36,616 nucleotides of DNA, taken from assembly GCA_022360775.1 (NCBI GenBank), contig JAKSCD010000206.1:1-36616 (forward strand). The letters are read 5' to 3'. Of the stretch, positions 24,541 to 31,622 are shown in pieces; position 1 is the stretch's first letter; every line of letters begins with the position of its first letter. This DNA is from Sneathiellales bacterium (GTDB lineage Bacteria > Pseudomonadota > Alphaproteobacteria > Sneathiellales > Sneathiellaceae). The translations under genes were made by a program, and so were the position numbers. Under the pieces are notes generated by a model. That model was not told the DNA's origin and did no database searches. It worked only from the letters and a program-made list of their open reading frames with translations.

Positions 24541-24978
24541 ATGATCAAGTACAACCTTAAATGCGAAAACCAGCATGTCTTTGAAGCCTGGTTTAAAAAT
24601 AGCAGCTCCTGTGACGAACAGTTGGAGCGAGGGATTGTCAGTTGCTCAATTTGTGGAACGACTTCTGTTGAAAAAGCTCCGATGGCACCTTCTGTTCCCA
24701 AGAAAGGTCGAGGCCCGCGTAAATCTGACCAGCAGATGGAAACTGAAGCCGGGCAAATGGCTGTCGCCATGAATGCCCTTAAAGAGCTTCGTAAAAATGT
24801 GGAAGATAATTGTGACTTTGTCGGCGATAAATTTGCCGAAGAAGCCCGTAAGATCCATTATGGGGAAACAGAAGAGCGCGGTATTTATGGTCAGGCGACC
24901 GAAGAAGAGAAATCCGAACTTGCCGAAGAAGGTGTCGATATTGCGACTATCCCCTGGCTTCCCAATTCAGATGCGTAA
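24541..24978 (+). CDS. DUF1178 zinc-ribbon protein
   Basis: A 145-residue protein with a short N-terminal ribbon (Cys8, Cys35 and Cys38 visible, with Cys24 and His12 nearby): MIKYNLKCENQHVFEAWFKN, then SCSICG. The middle is Lys/Pro-rich, and a conserved acidic C-terminal half ends in EGVDIATIPWLP. This is the DUF1178 pattern; the function is unknown. Its usual alphaproteobacterial neighbours are the nitrilase gene and ubiG. Here an inserted three-gene segment separates it from the nitrilase gene. A bidirectional terminator follows. Confidence 0.9.
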   Translation: MIKYNLKCENQHVFEAWFKNSSSCDEQLERGIVSCSICGTTSVEKAPMAPSVPKKGRGPRKSDQQMETEAGQMAVAMNALKELRKNVEDNCDFVGDKFAEEARKIHYGETEERGIYGQATEEEKSELAEEGVDIATIPWLPNSDA

Positions 24979-24998
24979 ACACCCCGCATAAAATCAAA

Positions 24999-25026
24999 AG
25001 CCCGGGTCCCCCCGGGCTCTTTTATT
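24999..25026. terminator. Bidirectional intrinsic terminator between DUF1178 and the parvulin gene
   Basis: AGCCCGGG / CCCGGGCT forms an 8-bp GC-rich stem with a 4-base loop. It is flanked by CTCTTTTATT on the right and by TTTTGATTTTAT read on the minus strand. It lies between two convergent genes and can end both transcripts. The parvulin stop is inside the right flank. Confidence 0.9.
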
Positions 25027-25951
25027 ATCCGTCTTTCTTTTCTTCTTCTTTCTTATCATCGGCCGGTGTTTCACCTTCAGGCCGGACGATAGAAACATTG
25101 GCGGCTTTTTTCAAAGTCTCCAGAAGCGATGTCACTGTTGTATTCGTCAGTTCGCTTTCAAGTGCCTGACGGCGAGTTTCAAAAGCAGGCGGCTGGGTAT
25201 CCCGCTTATCTTCCACCTTGATCACATGCCAGCCAAATTGTGTCTGGACAGGTTCCTTTGAATGACTGCCTACATCCATCGCAAAGGCAGCCTCAGCAAA
25301 GGGCGGGACCATACGCGCTTTTACGAAATACCCGAGGTCACCGCCGCTTTTACCGGACGGGCCAGTGGATAATTCTTTCGCAAGCTCCGCAAAATCAGCT
25401 CCGCCATCCAGTTGTGTAATCACATCTTTTGCTTCCTGTTCTTCTTTAAGAAGAATGTGGCGGGCCCGCACTTCGGTTTCCGGTTTGAAATCCTTGTTTT
25501 CCTTTTCATATTCGGCTTTAAGGGCTTCTTCGGTTACCGCTTCGTCAATTTTTCTCTGCAAGAAATACTCCTGCAAAACCTGTAGGCGTACGGTGTCCAG
25601 CTGTTCCATGAATTCCGGCTGGTCTTCATATTTTCCTGCCAGCGCTGCATTCTGGATGATCTTCATATTCACAAGCTGTTCAACAAGTTGTGCTTTCACA
25701 AGCTGATAAGGCGCCTGACGATATTGTGCAGGCAAATTCTCATACATCTTGCGTACTTCAGATTCGCGAATTTCAGCCGCATCAACTGTTGCCACGACCT
25801 TGTCATTGGGATCCGGGGCATTTTCCGCTACAGCCGGTTTTCCTTCCTCAGACTGCATCGGCAGCCCTTTCATGTCAGTGCCGATGAAGTAACCAAGGGC
25901 CATAGACAATCCCGCCACAATTAAAAAGGCGAGAAAATTCCCGATTTTCAT
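25025..25951 (-). CDS. Membrane-anchored parvulin peptidyl-prolyl isomerase
   Basis: A 308-residue periplasmic foldase of the PpiC/PrsA/SurA type. A signal anchor lies at about 4-24 (GNFLAFLIVAGLSMALGYFIG). A SurA-N-like helical region follows (65-145: AEIRESEVRKMYENLPAQYR). One parvulin domain runs from about 160 to 255 (VRARHILLKEE, GGDLGYFVKARMVPPFAEAAFAM, TQFGWHVIKVEDKR). The tail is Lys/Glu-rich. I chose ATG 25951, with GGGAT about 9 bases upstream; an in-frame TTG at 25960 has no room for a ribosome-binding site. It is divergent from secA. Pairing of a secretion ATPase with an extracytoplasmic foldase is common in alphaproteobacteria. Confidence 0.9.
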   Translation of the reverse strand: MKIGNFLAFLIVAGLSMALGYFIGTDMKGLPMQSEEGKPAVAENAPDPNDKVVATVDAAEIRESEVRKMYENLPAQYRQAPYQLVKAQLVEQLVNMKIIQNAALAGKYEDQPEFMEQLDTVRLQVLQEYFLQRKIDEAVTEEALKAEYEKENKDFKPETEVRARHILLKEEQEAKDVITQLDGGADFAELAKELSTGPSGKSGGDLGYFVKARMVPPFAEAAFAMDVGSHSKEPVQTQFGWHVIKVEDKRDTQPPAFETRRQALESELTNTTVTSLLETLKKAANVSIVRPEGETPADDKKEEEKKDG

Positions 25952-26135
25952 AATATTCAAATCCCAGATTTAGTGATTCCAGTGCCGGTCAATTAATCAG
26001 TGAAAAAGTAAATATCCAGCATGCAGCGAATATAGGTCATTTGTTTCAAGGCACAAGTATTGTTGCTTATTGATGCCAAATTGGCTCAATTCATGGTTAA
26101 TCCAATATCACAGTTCAGTTCTTTTTCCGGATAGA

Positions 26136-26164
26136 TTGACAGCGGGGCTGTTCCCGCTTATCTG
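26136..26164 (+). promoter_or_regulatory. Probable secA promoter with palindromic spacer
   Basis: TTGACA (consensus -35, 26136-26141), a 17-base spacer, then TATCTG (-10, 26159-26164). The spacer contains AGCGGG / CCCGCT (26141-26158, 6-base loop), a possible operator. The leader to the secA ATG would be about 110 bases. The rest of the 328-base divergent gap (25952-26279) shows no gene; the long reading frame running through it in frame with secA is judged untranslated. Confidence 0.65.
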
Positions 26165-26279
26165 TCACCTAGGCTTATGGGTGAATAGCAAACAATTTTG
26201 TTGTTCTCCCGAAATAGATATCTCAAGCGATGCCAATAGATTTACAGATGTATCGCACGTGACCGGAGTAAAATCGGAT

Positions 26280-28961
26280 ATGTTTGGTTCACTAGCCAAA
26301 GCCCTGTTTGGCTCATCAAATGATCGCGCCCTGAAACCGATCGGCGCGATCGTCTCAAAGATAAACGCCCTGGAAGACCAGATCGCGCCTCTTTCCGATG
26401 ATGCTCTGAAAGCCAAGACTGACGAATTCAGGGAAATGCTTGAAAATGGCAAGAGCCTGGATGATATCCTGCCAGAAGCCTTTGCCTGCGTTCGTGAAGC
26501 GGCAAAACGGGCTTTGGGTGAGCGCCATTATGATGTGCAGCTCATGGGCGGTATTGTTCTTCATCACGGCAATATTACCGAAATGAAAACCGGTGAAGGC
26601 AAGACTCTGGTCTCCACATCTGCCGCCTATCTGAATGCCATTGAGGGCAAAGGCGTCCATGTGGTGACGGTCAATGATTATCTCGCCAAGCGTGACAGCG
26701 AATGGATGGCCAAGGTCTATGACAAGCTCGGCCTTTCCGTTGGATGTATTCTCGGTGGCATGATGGATGATGAGCGCCGTGAAGCCTATGCAAAGGACAT
26801 CACCTACGGTACCAACAACGAATTTGGCTTCGATTATCTTCGGGATAATATGAAGTTTGAAAAAAGTGCAATGGTCCAGCGGGACTTCAACTTTGCGATC
26901 GTTGACGAAGTGGATAGTATCCTGATTGACGAAGCAAGAACACCGTTGATCATTTCCGGTCCCGCAGAAGATTCCTCAGAACTTTATCGCGCTGTGAATG
27001 TTCTTATTCCAAAGCTTGAAGAAGACGATTTTGAAATCGATGAAAAGGCCCGAACTGCCAGCTTCACGGAAAAAGGAACCGAATCCATTGAGAAAATCCT
27101 GGATGAAGCAGGTCTTCTGAAAAGCCAGAACCTGTATGACGTAGACAACATCTCCATTGTCCACCATGCCAATCAGGCCCTCAGGGCTCATAAACTGTTT
27201 GAAAAAGACAAGGATTATATCGTCAAGGATAACAAAGTTGTCATCATTGACGAATTTACCGGCCGTATGATGGATGGCCGACGTTTCTCCGATGGACTTC
27301 ATCAGGCTCTGGAAGCAAAAGAAGAAGCGGAAATTCAGCCGGAAAACCAGACTCTAGCTTCAATCACCTTTCAGAATTACTTCCGCCTTTATGACAAGCT
27401 TGCCGGAATGACCGGTACCGCTTCCACCGAAGCAGATGAATTTGCGGAAATTTACGGCCTTGAAGTCCTCGAAATCCCAACCAACGTGCCGGTCCAGCGT
27501 GAAGATGCTGATGATGAAGTTTACCGAACAGCCCAGGAAAAATACGACGCGCTGGTGGAGGTTGTCCAGGAGTGTCAGAAAAAAGGCCAGCCGGTCCTTG
27601 TTGGAACCGGATCCATCGAAAAATCCGAATTACTGTCCAGTATCCTGAATTCAAAAAGCATCAAGCATAATGTGCTGAATGCCCGCTATCACGAGCAGGA
27701 AGCGGAGATTATCGGTCAGGCTGGGCGTCTTGGTGCTGTCACCATTGCAACAAATATGGCGGGCCGGGGAACTGATATTAAGCTTGGCGGTAACGCAGAG
27801 ATGCTGTTTGCTCAAAAAGCGGACGGTATAGAAGACGAGACAAAACTGGAAGCGATCCGCTCGGAAGTTGAAGCTGAGATCGCAGCAGAAAAACAAAAGG
27901 TTCTCGATCTTGGCGGACTGTTTGTTATTGCGACAGAGCGTCACGAATCCCGCCGGATTGATAACCAGCTCCGCGGTCGCTCCGGACGCCAGGGTGACCC
28001 CGGCACCTCCCGTTTCTACTTGTCGCTTCAAGATGATCTGATGCGTATTTTCGGGTCCGAGCGCATGGACGGCATGCTGCGCAAGCTGGGACTGGAAGAA
28101 GGGGAGGCAATTGTCCATCCATGGATCAACAAGGCGCTTGAGAAGGCCCAGCAAAAAGTTGAAGCCCGCAACTACGATATTCGGAAAAACCTGCTGAAGT
28201 TTGATGATGTCATGAATGACCAGCGTAAGGTTATTTATGAACAACGCATTGAACTGATGGATGAAGATGATGTTTCTGAGACTGTCGCGGGAATGCGCGA
28301 AGAAGCGATTGATGGTATGGTCGATACCCATATCCCGGAAAAAGCCTACCCGGAACAATGGAGTGTTGATGATCTGAAACAGGAAGTTGCCGAGGTTCTT
28401 GGTCTGGATCTTCCTGTCGAGGAATGGGCCAAGGAAGAAGGCATTGCCGACGAGGAAATTCGGGCACGCATCAAGGACCACGCGGGCCGCAAAATGGCTG
28501 AAAAAGCGGCGAATTATGGTCCCGAAGTGATGCGGATGGTGGAAAAAAGCCTGTTGCTTCAAATTCTTGATCAGGCCTGGAAAGAACATCTTCTCCAACT
28601 GGATCAACTGCGGCAAGGTGTTTCTTTGCGTGCCTATGCCCAGAAAGATCCGCTGAACGAATATAAAAGCGAAGCTTTCAATATGTTCCAGGCGATGCTG
28701 GATCAATTGCGCGTGACCGTTACCACTTATCTCTCTCACGTGGAGTTGCAGGATCCAAATGCTCTCGTCCAGCGTGAAGAACCCGATCCGGATCAGATGC
28801 AGGCAACTCATATTGACCCGACAACAGGCGAAAATGAAATGGACGCCCGGGCAGAAGGCTTCGATCCTGAAGATCCCTCTACCTGGGGCAAAGTCCGCCG
28901 GAACGATCCATGCCCTTGCGGCTCAGGCAAGAAATTCAAGCATTGCCACGGGCAGGTGTAA
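26280..28961 (+). CDS. secA: Preprotein translocase ATPase SecA
   Basis: SecA drives export of unfolded proteins through SecYEG. The 893-residue protein starts [20 protein letters not shown]. It has Walker A MKTGEGKT (102-109), the DEAD-like [13 protein letters not shown], the preprotein cross-linking and helical wing regions, and motif [12 protein letters not shown]. The C-terminal zinc finger is [14 protein letters not shown] (SecB and phospholipid contact). I chose ATG 26280, with GGAG about 11 bases upstream, because it gives the standard N-terminus; the open frame extends 70 codons upstream, but that part has no SecA similarity. It is divergent from the parvulin gene and followed by a TerB-like gene. 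Confidence 0.98.
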   Translation: MFGSLAKALFGSSNDRALKPIGAIVSKINALEDQIAPLSDDALKAKTDEFREMLENGKSLDDILPEAFACVREAAKRALGERHYDVQLMGGIVLHHGNITEMKTGEGKTLVSTSAAYLNAIEGKGVHVVTVNDYLAKRDSEWMAKVYDKLGLSVGCILGGMMDDERREAYAKDITYGTNNEFGFDYLRDNMKFEKSAMVQRDFNFAIVDEVDSILIDEARTPLIISGPAEDSSELYRAVNVLIPKLEEDDFEIDEKARTASFTEKGTESIEKILDEAGLLKSQNLYDVDNISIVHHANQALRAHKLFEKDKDYIVKDNKVVIIDEFTGRMMDGRRFSDGLHQALEAKEEAEIQPENQTLASITFQNYFRLYDKLAGMTGTASTEADEFAEIYGLEVLEIPTNVPVQREDADDEVYRTAQEKYDALVEVVQECQKKGQPVLVGTGSIEKSELLSSILNSKSIKHNVLNARYHEQEAEIIGQAGRLGAVTIATNMAGRGTDIKLGGNAEMLFAQKADGIEDETKLEAIRSEVEAEIAAEKQKVLDLGGLFVIATERHESRRIDNQLRGRSGRQGDPGTSRFYLSLQDDLMRIFGSERMDGMLRKLGLEEGEAIVHPWINKALEKAQQKVEARNYDIRKNLLKFDDVMNDQRKVIYEQRIELMDEDDVSETVAGMREEAIDGMVDTHIPEKAYPEQWSVDDLKQEVAEVLGLDLPVEEWAKEEGIADEEIRARIKDHAGRKMAEKAANYGPEVMRMVEKSLLLQILDQAWKEHLLQLDQLRQGVSLRAYAQKDPLNEYKSEAFNMFQAMLDQLRVTVTTYLSHVELQDPNALVQREEPDPDQMQATHIDPTTGENEMDARAEGFDPEDPSTWGKVRRNDPCPCGSGKKFKHCHGQV

Positions 28962-28990
28962 CCCTTCAATTTAATGGAGGCTTTTGTTTA

Positions 28991-29446
28991 ATGATTGCAA
29001 AGTTAAAAGCCCTGTTTTCAGGTGAAGAGATTTCTCTGGAGCCCTCTGGAGATGACAAGTTAATCGCAACAGCCGCACTTCTCATTGAGGCGGCCTTCTC
29101 GGATGAAGAATATTCTGAAGAAGAGCGCACCACGATTGCAGACGTTCTCAAGCGTCATTTTTCTGTGAGTGACAAGGAAGCTGAAGATCTCATTCAGGAA
29201 GCTGAGAAGCTGCACGCCAATTCCGACCAGATCCTTTATTTCACAAGAAGCATAAAGGAACATTTTCCCATAGAGGAACGTGTCCATATTGTTGAAATGC
29301 TTTGGGAAATTGCTTACGCAGATGGCGAACTTTGCGTTTATGAAGCCAACCTGGTACGCAGAATTTGCGGCCTGATTTATGTCGATGATGTCGAAAGTGG
29401 TAAAGCAAAAAAGCGTGTTCTGGCCGCAAAAGGGCTGTCTGAATAG
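28991..29446 (+). CDS. TerB-like protein
   Basis: A 151-residue acidic, all-helical protein of the tellurite-resistance TerB fold: DKLIATAALLIEAAFSDEEYSEEERTTIADVLKRHF (repeat 1) and FPIEERVHIVEMLWEIAYADGELCVYEANLVRRICGLI (repeat 2), each with a D/E-rich helix start. Stand-alone TerB proteins are widespread and most have no proven link to tellurite. No other ter genes are nearby. ATGGAGG precedes the ATG by about 10 bases. It begins 29 bases after secA, so it is probably cotranscribed with it. Confidence 0.85.
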   Translation: MIAKLKALFSGEEISLEPSGDDKLIATAALLIEAAFSDEEYSEEERTTIADVLKRHFSVSDKEAEDLIQEAEKLHANSDQILYFTRSIKEHFPIEERVHIVEMLWEIAYADGELCVYEANLVRRICGLIYVDDVESGKAKKRVLAAKGLSE

Positions 29447-29553
29447 CTTTCTTTATTTGATTTATTCTAACAAAAGGGTTGTCTTCACTCGGCAATGACG
29501 ATAATCCGTTAGCTATAAATGTTGCGTAATAATCCAATGAGCTGGAGAGAAAT

Positions 29554-29886
29554 ATGACCTACGTCGTGACCGAAAATTGCATCAAATGCAAGTTCATGGA
29601 CTGCGTGGAGGTCTGCCCTGTGGACTGTTTCTACGAGGGTGAGAACATGCTGGTAATTCATCCGGACGAATGCATCGATTGTGGTGTGTGCGAGCCCGAA
29701 TGCCCAGCCGAAGCCATCCTGCCAGATACAGAAGATGGCGTCGAGAACTTCCTTGAAATAAACCGTGAATATTCAGAAAAGTGGCCAAACATTACCCAGA
29801 AAGGTGAACCACCAGCAGATGCTGAAGAGTGGGACGGCAAATCCGGGAAAATTGAAATGTTAAGCCCAAATCCAGGTGAAGGCTGA
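29554..29886 (+). CDS. fdxA: 7Fe ferredoxin FdxA
   Basis: A 110-residue [3Fe-4S][4Fe-4S] ferredoxin of the Azotobacter FdI type. Ligands by analogy are Cys9, Cys17 and Cys50 for the 3Fe cluster and Cys21, Cys40, Cys43 and Cys46 for the 4Fe cluster, with Cys12 and Cys25 free. [21 protein letters not shown] and [19 protein letters not shown] are near-identical to the family. The C-terminal extension (60-110) is usual in alphaproteobacteria. GGAG lies 7 bases before the ATG. It precedes carD, a conserved alphaproteobacterial pairing, but the 295-base gap suggests separate promoters. Confidence 0.96.
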   Translation: MTYVVTENCIKCKFMDCVEVCPVDCFYEGENMLVIHPDECIDCGVCEPECPAEAILPDTEDGVENFLEINREYSEKWPNITQKGEPPADAEEWDGKSGKIEMLSPNPGEG

Positions 29887-29978
29887 GGCTTCACTTCACG
29901 AAAATCGCCACAGGAGATCCGTAAATTCCTGATCGCATACAAATCTGTGTATCAGGATTAGCAATTTTAGGAAAATTG

Positions 29979-29987
29979 TGGTATCAT
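29979..29987 (+). promoter_or_regulatory. Candidate extended -10 promoter for carD
   Basis: TGGTATCAT fits an extended -10 (TG-N-TATCAT, 5 of 6 to TATAAT). A -35 is weak. GTATC-N5-GATAC (29981-29995) overlaps it and could be an operator. Transcription from here would give a leader of nearly 190 bases. The rest of the fdxA-carD gap holds an imperfect hairpin (CCTG-ATACA / TGTAT-CAGG, about 29928-29954), a small CGGCA/TGCCG hairpin (30079-30092), and the leader elements listed separately. Confidence 0.5.
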
Positions 29988-30103
29988 AGCGATACAGGCT
30001 GAGAGAAATCCTTCTCTTGGCCCTTTGTTCGTTGTTTCAACATTTATTTCTGTCAGATGAGACAACATGTAAGTTAGACGGCAAATCTGCCGCTCAGTGG
30101 AAC

Positions 30104-30181
30104 ATGCAAGTTGCAGCGCTTCTCGCGACTGCTCTTTTTTTGCGCCGCTTTGGACAGTTCCATGAAGAAAGAAGGATTTGA
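30104..30181 (+). CDS. Possible 25-codon leader peptide of carD
   Basis: ATG 30104 opens a frame of 25 codons (MQVAALLATALFLRRFGQFH, then EERRI) that ends in a TGA directly abutting the carD ATG (TGAATG). It runs through the terminator-like hairpin at 30113-30141, whose T tract encodes Leu-Phe-Leu. The ribosome-binding site is weak (GTGGA close to the ATG). A frame this short can be open by chance, so translation is unproven. If real, it could couple translation to carD or control read-through. Confidence 0.3.
   Translation: MQVAALLATALFLRRFGQFHEERRI
30113..30141 (+). terminator. Terminator-like hairpin in the carD leader
   Basis: GCAGCGC (30113-30119), loop TTCTC, then GCG-A-CTGC (30125-30132, one bulged A), followed by TC and seven T. 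It ends 40 bases before the carD start, too close for a separate carD promoter downstream, so transcription must pass through it. It may terminate fdxA or attenuate carD. Confidence 0.6.
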
Positions 30182-30679
30182 ATGACTAAAGAGTTGGAAT
30201 TCGCACCGCTGGATCACATTGTTTATCCAACCCATGGTGTGGGACAGGTCGTCAGCATTGAAGAGCAAGAAATTTCAGGCATGACACTTAAGCTGTATGT
30301 TGTTGATTTTTCTCATGAAAAAATGACTCTTCGCGTTCCAATTGCTAAAGCAAAGAATGTTGGAATGCGTGCTTTGTCTTCTCCTAAAAAAATGAAATCC
30401 GCATTGGATACCCTCAAAGGCCGGGCGCGTATCAAGCGCACCATGTGGAGCCGCCGGGCTCAGGAATATGAGGCAAAGATCAATTCAGGTGACCCGATTC
30501 AGATTGCTGAGGTCGTACGGGACCTGCATCGTAATGAAGATCAGCCGGATCAATCATACAGCGAACGCCAGATCTATGAAGCCGCACTGGAGCGACTGTC
30601 CCGCGAGTTGGCGGTTGTTGAAAAAATTGAAGCGGATGTCGCAACGGAGAAAGTTCAAAAAGTACTTAAAGCAGCATAA
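30182..30679 (+). CDS. carD: CarD-family RNA-polymerase-binding regulator
   Basis: CarD-family proteins bind the RNA polymerase beta subunit and stabilise open complexes at ribosomal and other promoters. The 165-residue protein has the N-terminal Tudor-like RNAP-interaction domain (FAPLDHIVYPTHGVGQVVSIEEQEISGMTLKLYVVDF, 7-44, followed by MTLRVPIAKAKNVGMR). The helical C-terminal domain follows (residues 70-165). This is the alphaproteobacterial CdnL/CarD form next to fdxA. AAGGA lies 5 bases before the ATG. A terminator follows at 30701. Confidence 0.95.
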   Translation: MTKELEFAPLDHIVYPTHGVGQVVSIEEQEISGMTLKLYVVDFSHEKMTLRVPIAKAKNVGMRALSSPKKMKSALDTLKGRARIKRTMWSRRAQEYEAKINSGDPIQIAEVVRDLHRNEDQPDQSYSERQIYEAALERLSRELAVVEKIEADVATEKVQKVLKAA

Positions 30680-30700
30680 ACCGCTTAAATACTCTTTTTA

Positions 30701-30736
30701 AAAAAGCCTGACTTGTAAAAAGTCGGGCTTTTTTTA
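30701..30736 (+). terminator. Intrinsic terminator of carD
   Basis: AAAAAGCCTGACTT / AAGTCGGGCTTTTT forms a 14-bp stem with one G-U pair and a 4-base loop, followed by further T. It lies 22 bases after the carD stop. Confidence 0.92.
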
Positions 30737-30775
30737 TTAAAATTTGAAGAATTGAATAAACAGGCTTGCATATTC

Positions 30776-30817
30776 GAATCGGACGATTCATTCTGATTCG
30801 CGATGAAAGCGAATCAG
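30776..30817. promoter_or_regulatory. Four GANTC sites and a 9-bp inverted repeat at a gene start
   Basis: GAATC (30776), GATTC (30785), GATTC (30795) and GAATC (30811) lie within 40 bases. GANTC is the target of the alphaproteobacterial cell-cycle methyltransferase CcrM. The outer pair of the last two sites belongs to CTGATTCGC / GCGAATCAG (30793-30817), a perfect 9-bp repeat whose 7-base loop holds the ATG of the next gene. Confidence 0.65.
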
Positions 30818-31615
30818 CACAGCGAAAAATTTGGTGGATTGACCTATGCCAACAGGGTATGGGCCATTTCCTGTATTCATGGCGAAGCCGAGAAACTACG
30901 CCAGATCCACGAGATCCTGACCAACCGGTGGCAACATGGAGATCGGCTGGTCTATCTGGGCAACTATCTTGGCCGGGGGAATGACATCAAAGGCGTGCTG
31001 GATGAATTGCTGCGCTACCGCATCGACAGGCTTTGTCTACCCGGCATGAAATCCGAAGATATTGTTTTTCTGCGTGGTGCACAGGAAGAGATGTGGCGCA
31101 AGCTTCTACAGATCCAGCTGGCGACTGATCCGGTGAATGTTTTTGACTGGATGGTAGAACAGGGTATCGATAAAACTCTGGAGGCCTATGGCGAGAGTGA
31201 GCAAAGCGCAAGAGGATATTTCCGTGAAGGGATCCTGGCCACCACCCGATGGACCTGCCGTTTACGCGACACCATCCAGAGCCATCCAGGCCATAACGAA
31301 ATTCTGATTTCCCTTCGCCGGGCTGCCTATACGCAAAATGGTGAACTTCTCTTTGTGCATGCAGGGATCGACCCGAGTCGGCCTGTGACTGAGCAAATCG
31401 ATACCTTCTGGTGGGGAAGCGGTTACTTTGACAAGATCGACAAACCCTATTCTGGGTTCAGGAAGGTAATTCGCGGATTTGACCGTAACCATGAAGGTGT
31501 TGTGGAAACTGATTTCACAGCATCACTGGATAGTGGAAGTGGATATGGTGGCCCGCTCACGGCAGCCTGCTTCACACTGGATGGGGAAATTGACGACCTG
31601 ATCAGTTCCGATTGA
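30803..31615 (+). CDS. Degenerate PPP-family phosphatase homologue (probable pseudo-enzyme)
   Basis: A 270-residue protein with the layout of Ser/Thr phosphatases of the PPP superfamily, but motif by motif the metal ligands are gone. GDxHG has become SCIHG (23-27, Asp to Cys24). GDxxDRG has become GNYLGRG (53-59, both Asp lost). GNHE has become GAQE (92-95). The later GHT-type motif is GFD (225-227). Retained are His26, Arg58, LFVHAG (183-188) and LDSGSGYGGPLTA near the end, so the fold is probably intact. It may bind a ligand or protein rather than hydrolyse phosphate (inference). The ATG lies inside a hairpin loop; an in-frame TGA two codons upstream excludes an earlier start. It follows the carD terminator and converges with the M48 gene (7-base gap). 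Confidence 0.8.
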   Translation: MKANQHSEKFGGLTYANRVWAISCIHGEAEKLRQIHEILTNRWQHGDRLVYLGNYLGRGNDIKGVLDELLRYRIDRLCLPGMKSEDIVFLRGAQEEMWRKLLQIQLATDPVNVFDWMVEQGIDKTLEAYGESEQSARGYFREGILATTRWTCRLRDTIQSHPGHNEILISLRRAAYTQNGELLFVHAGIDPSRPVTEQIDTFWWGSGYFDKIDKPYSGFRKVIRGFDRNHEGVVETDFTASLDSGSGYGGPLTAACFTLDGEIDDLISSD

Positions 31616-31622
31616 TCTCACT

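Noticed and set aside
26070..26279. 70-codon N-terminal extension of secA
   Set aside because: It has no SecA similarity, contains the likely promoter, and the ATG at 26280 gives the standard SecA N-terminus.
27651..28811. 386-codon minus-strand open frame antisense to secA
   Set aside because: secA is unmistakable on the other strand; the antisense product shows His/Phe/Leu-rich, low-information sequence and no ribosome-binding site context.
28991..29446. Tellurite resistance operon
   Set aside because: Only a lone TerB-like gene is present; no terC, terD or terZ neighbours are seen, and single TerB genes are common.
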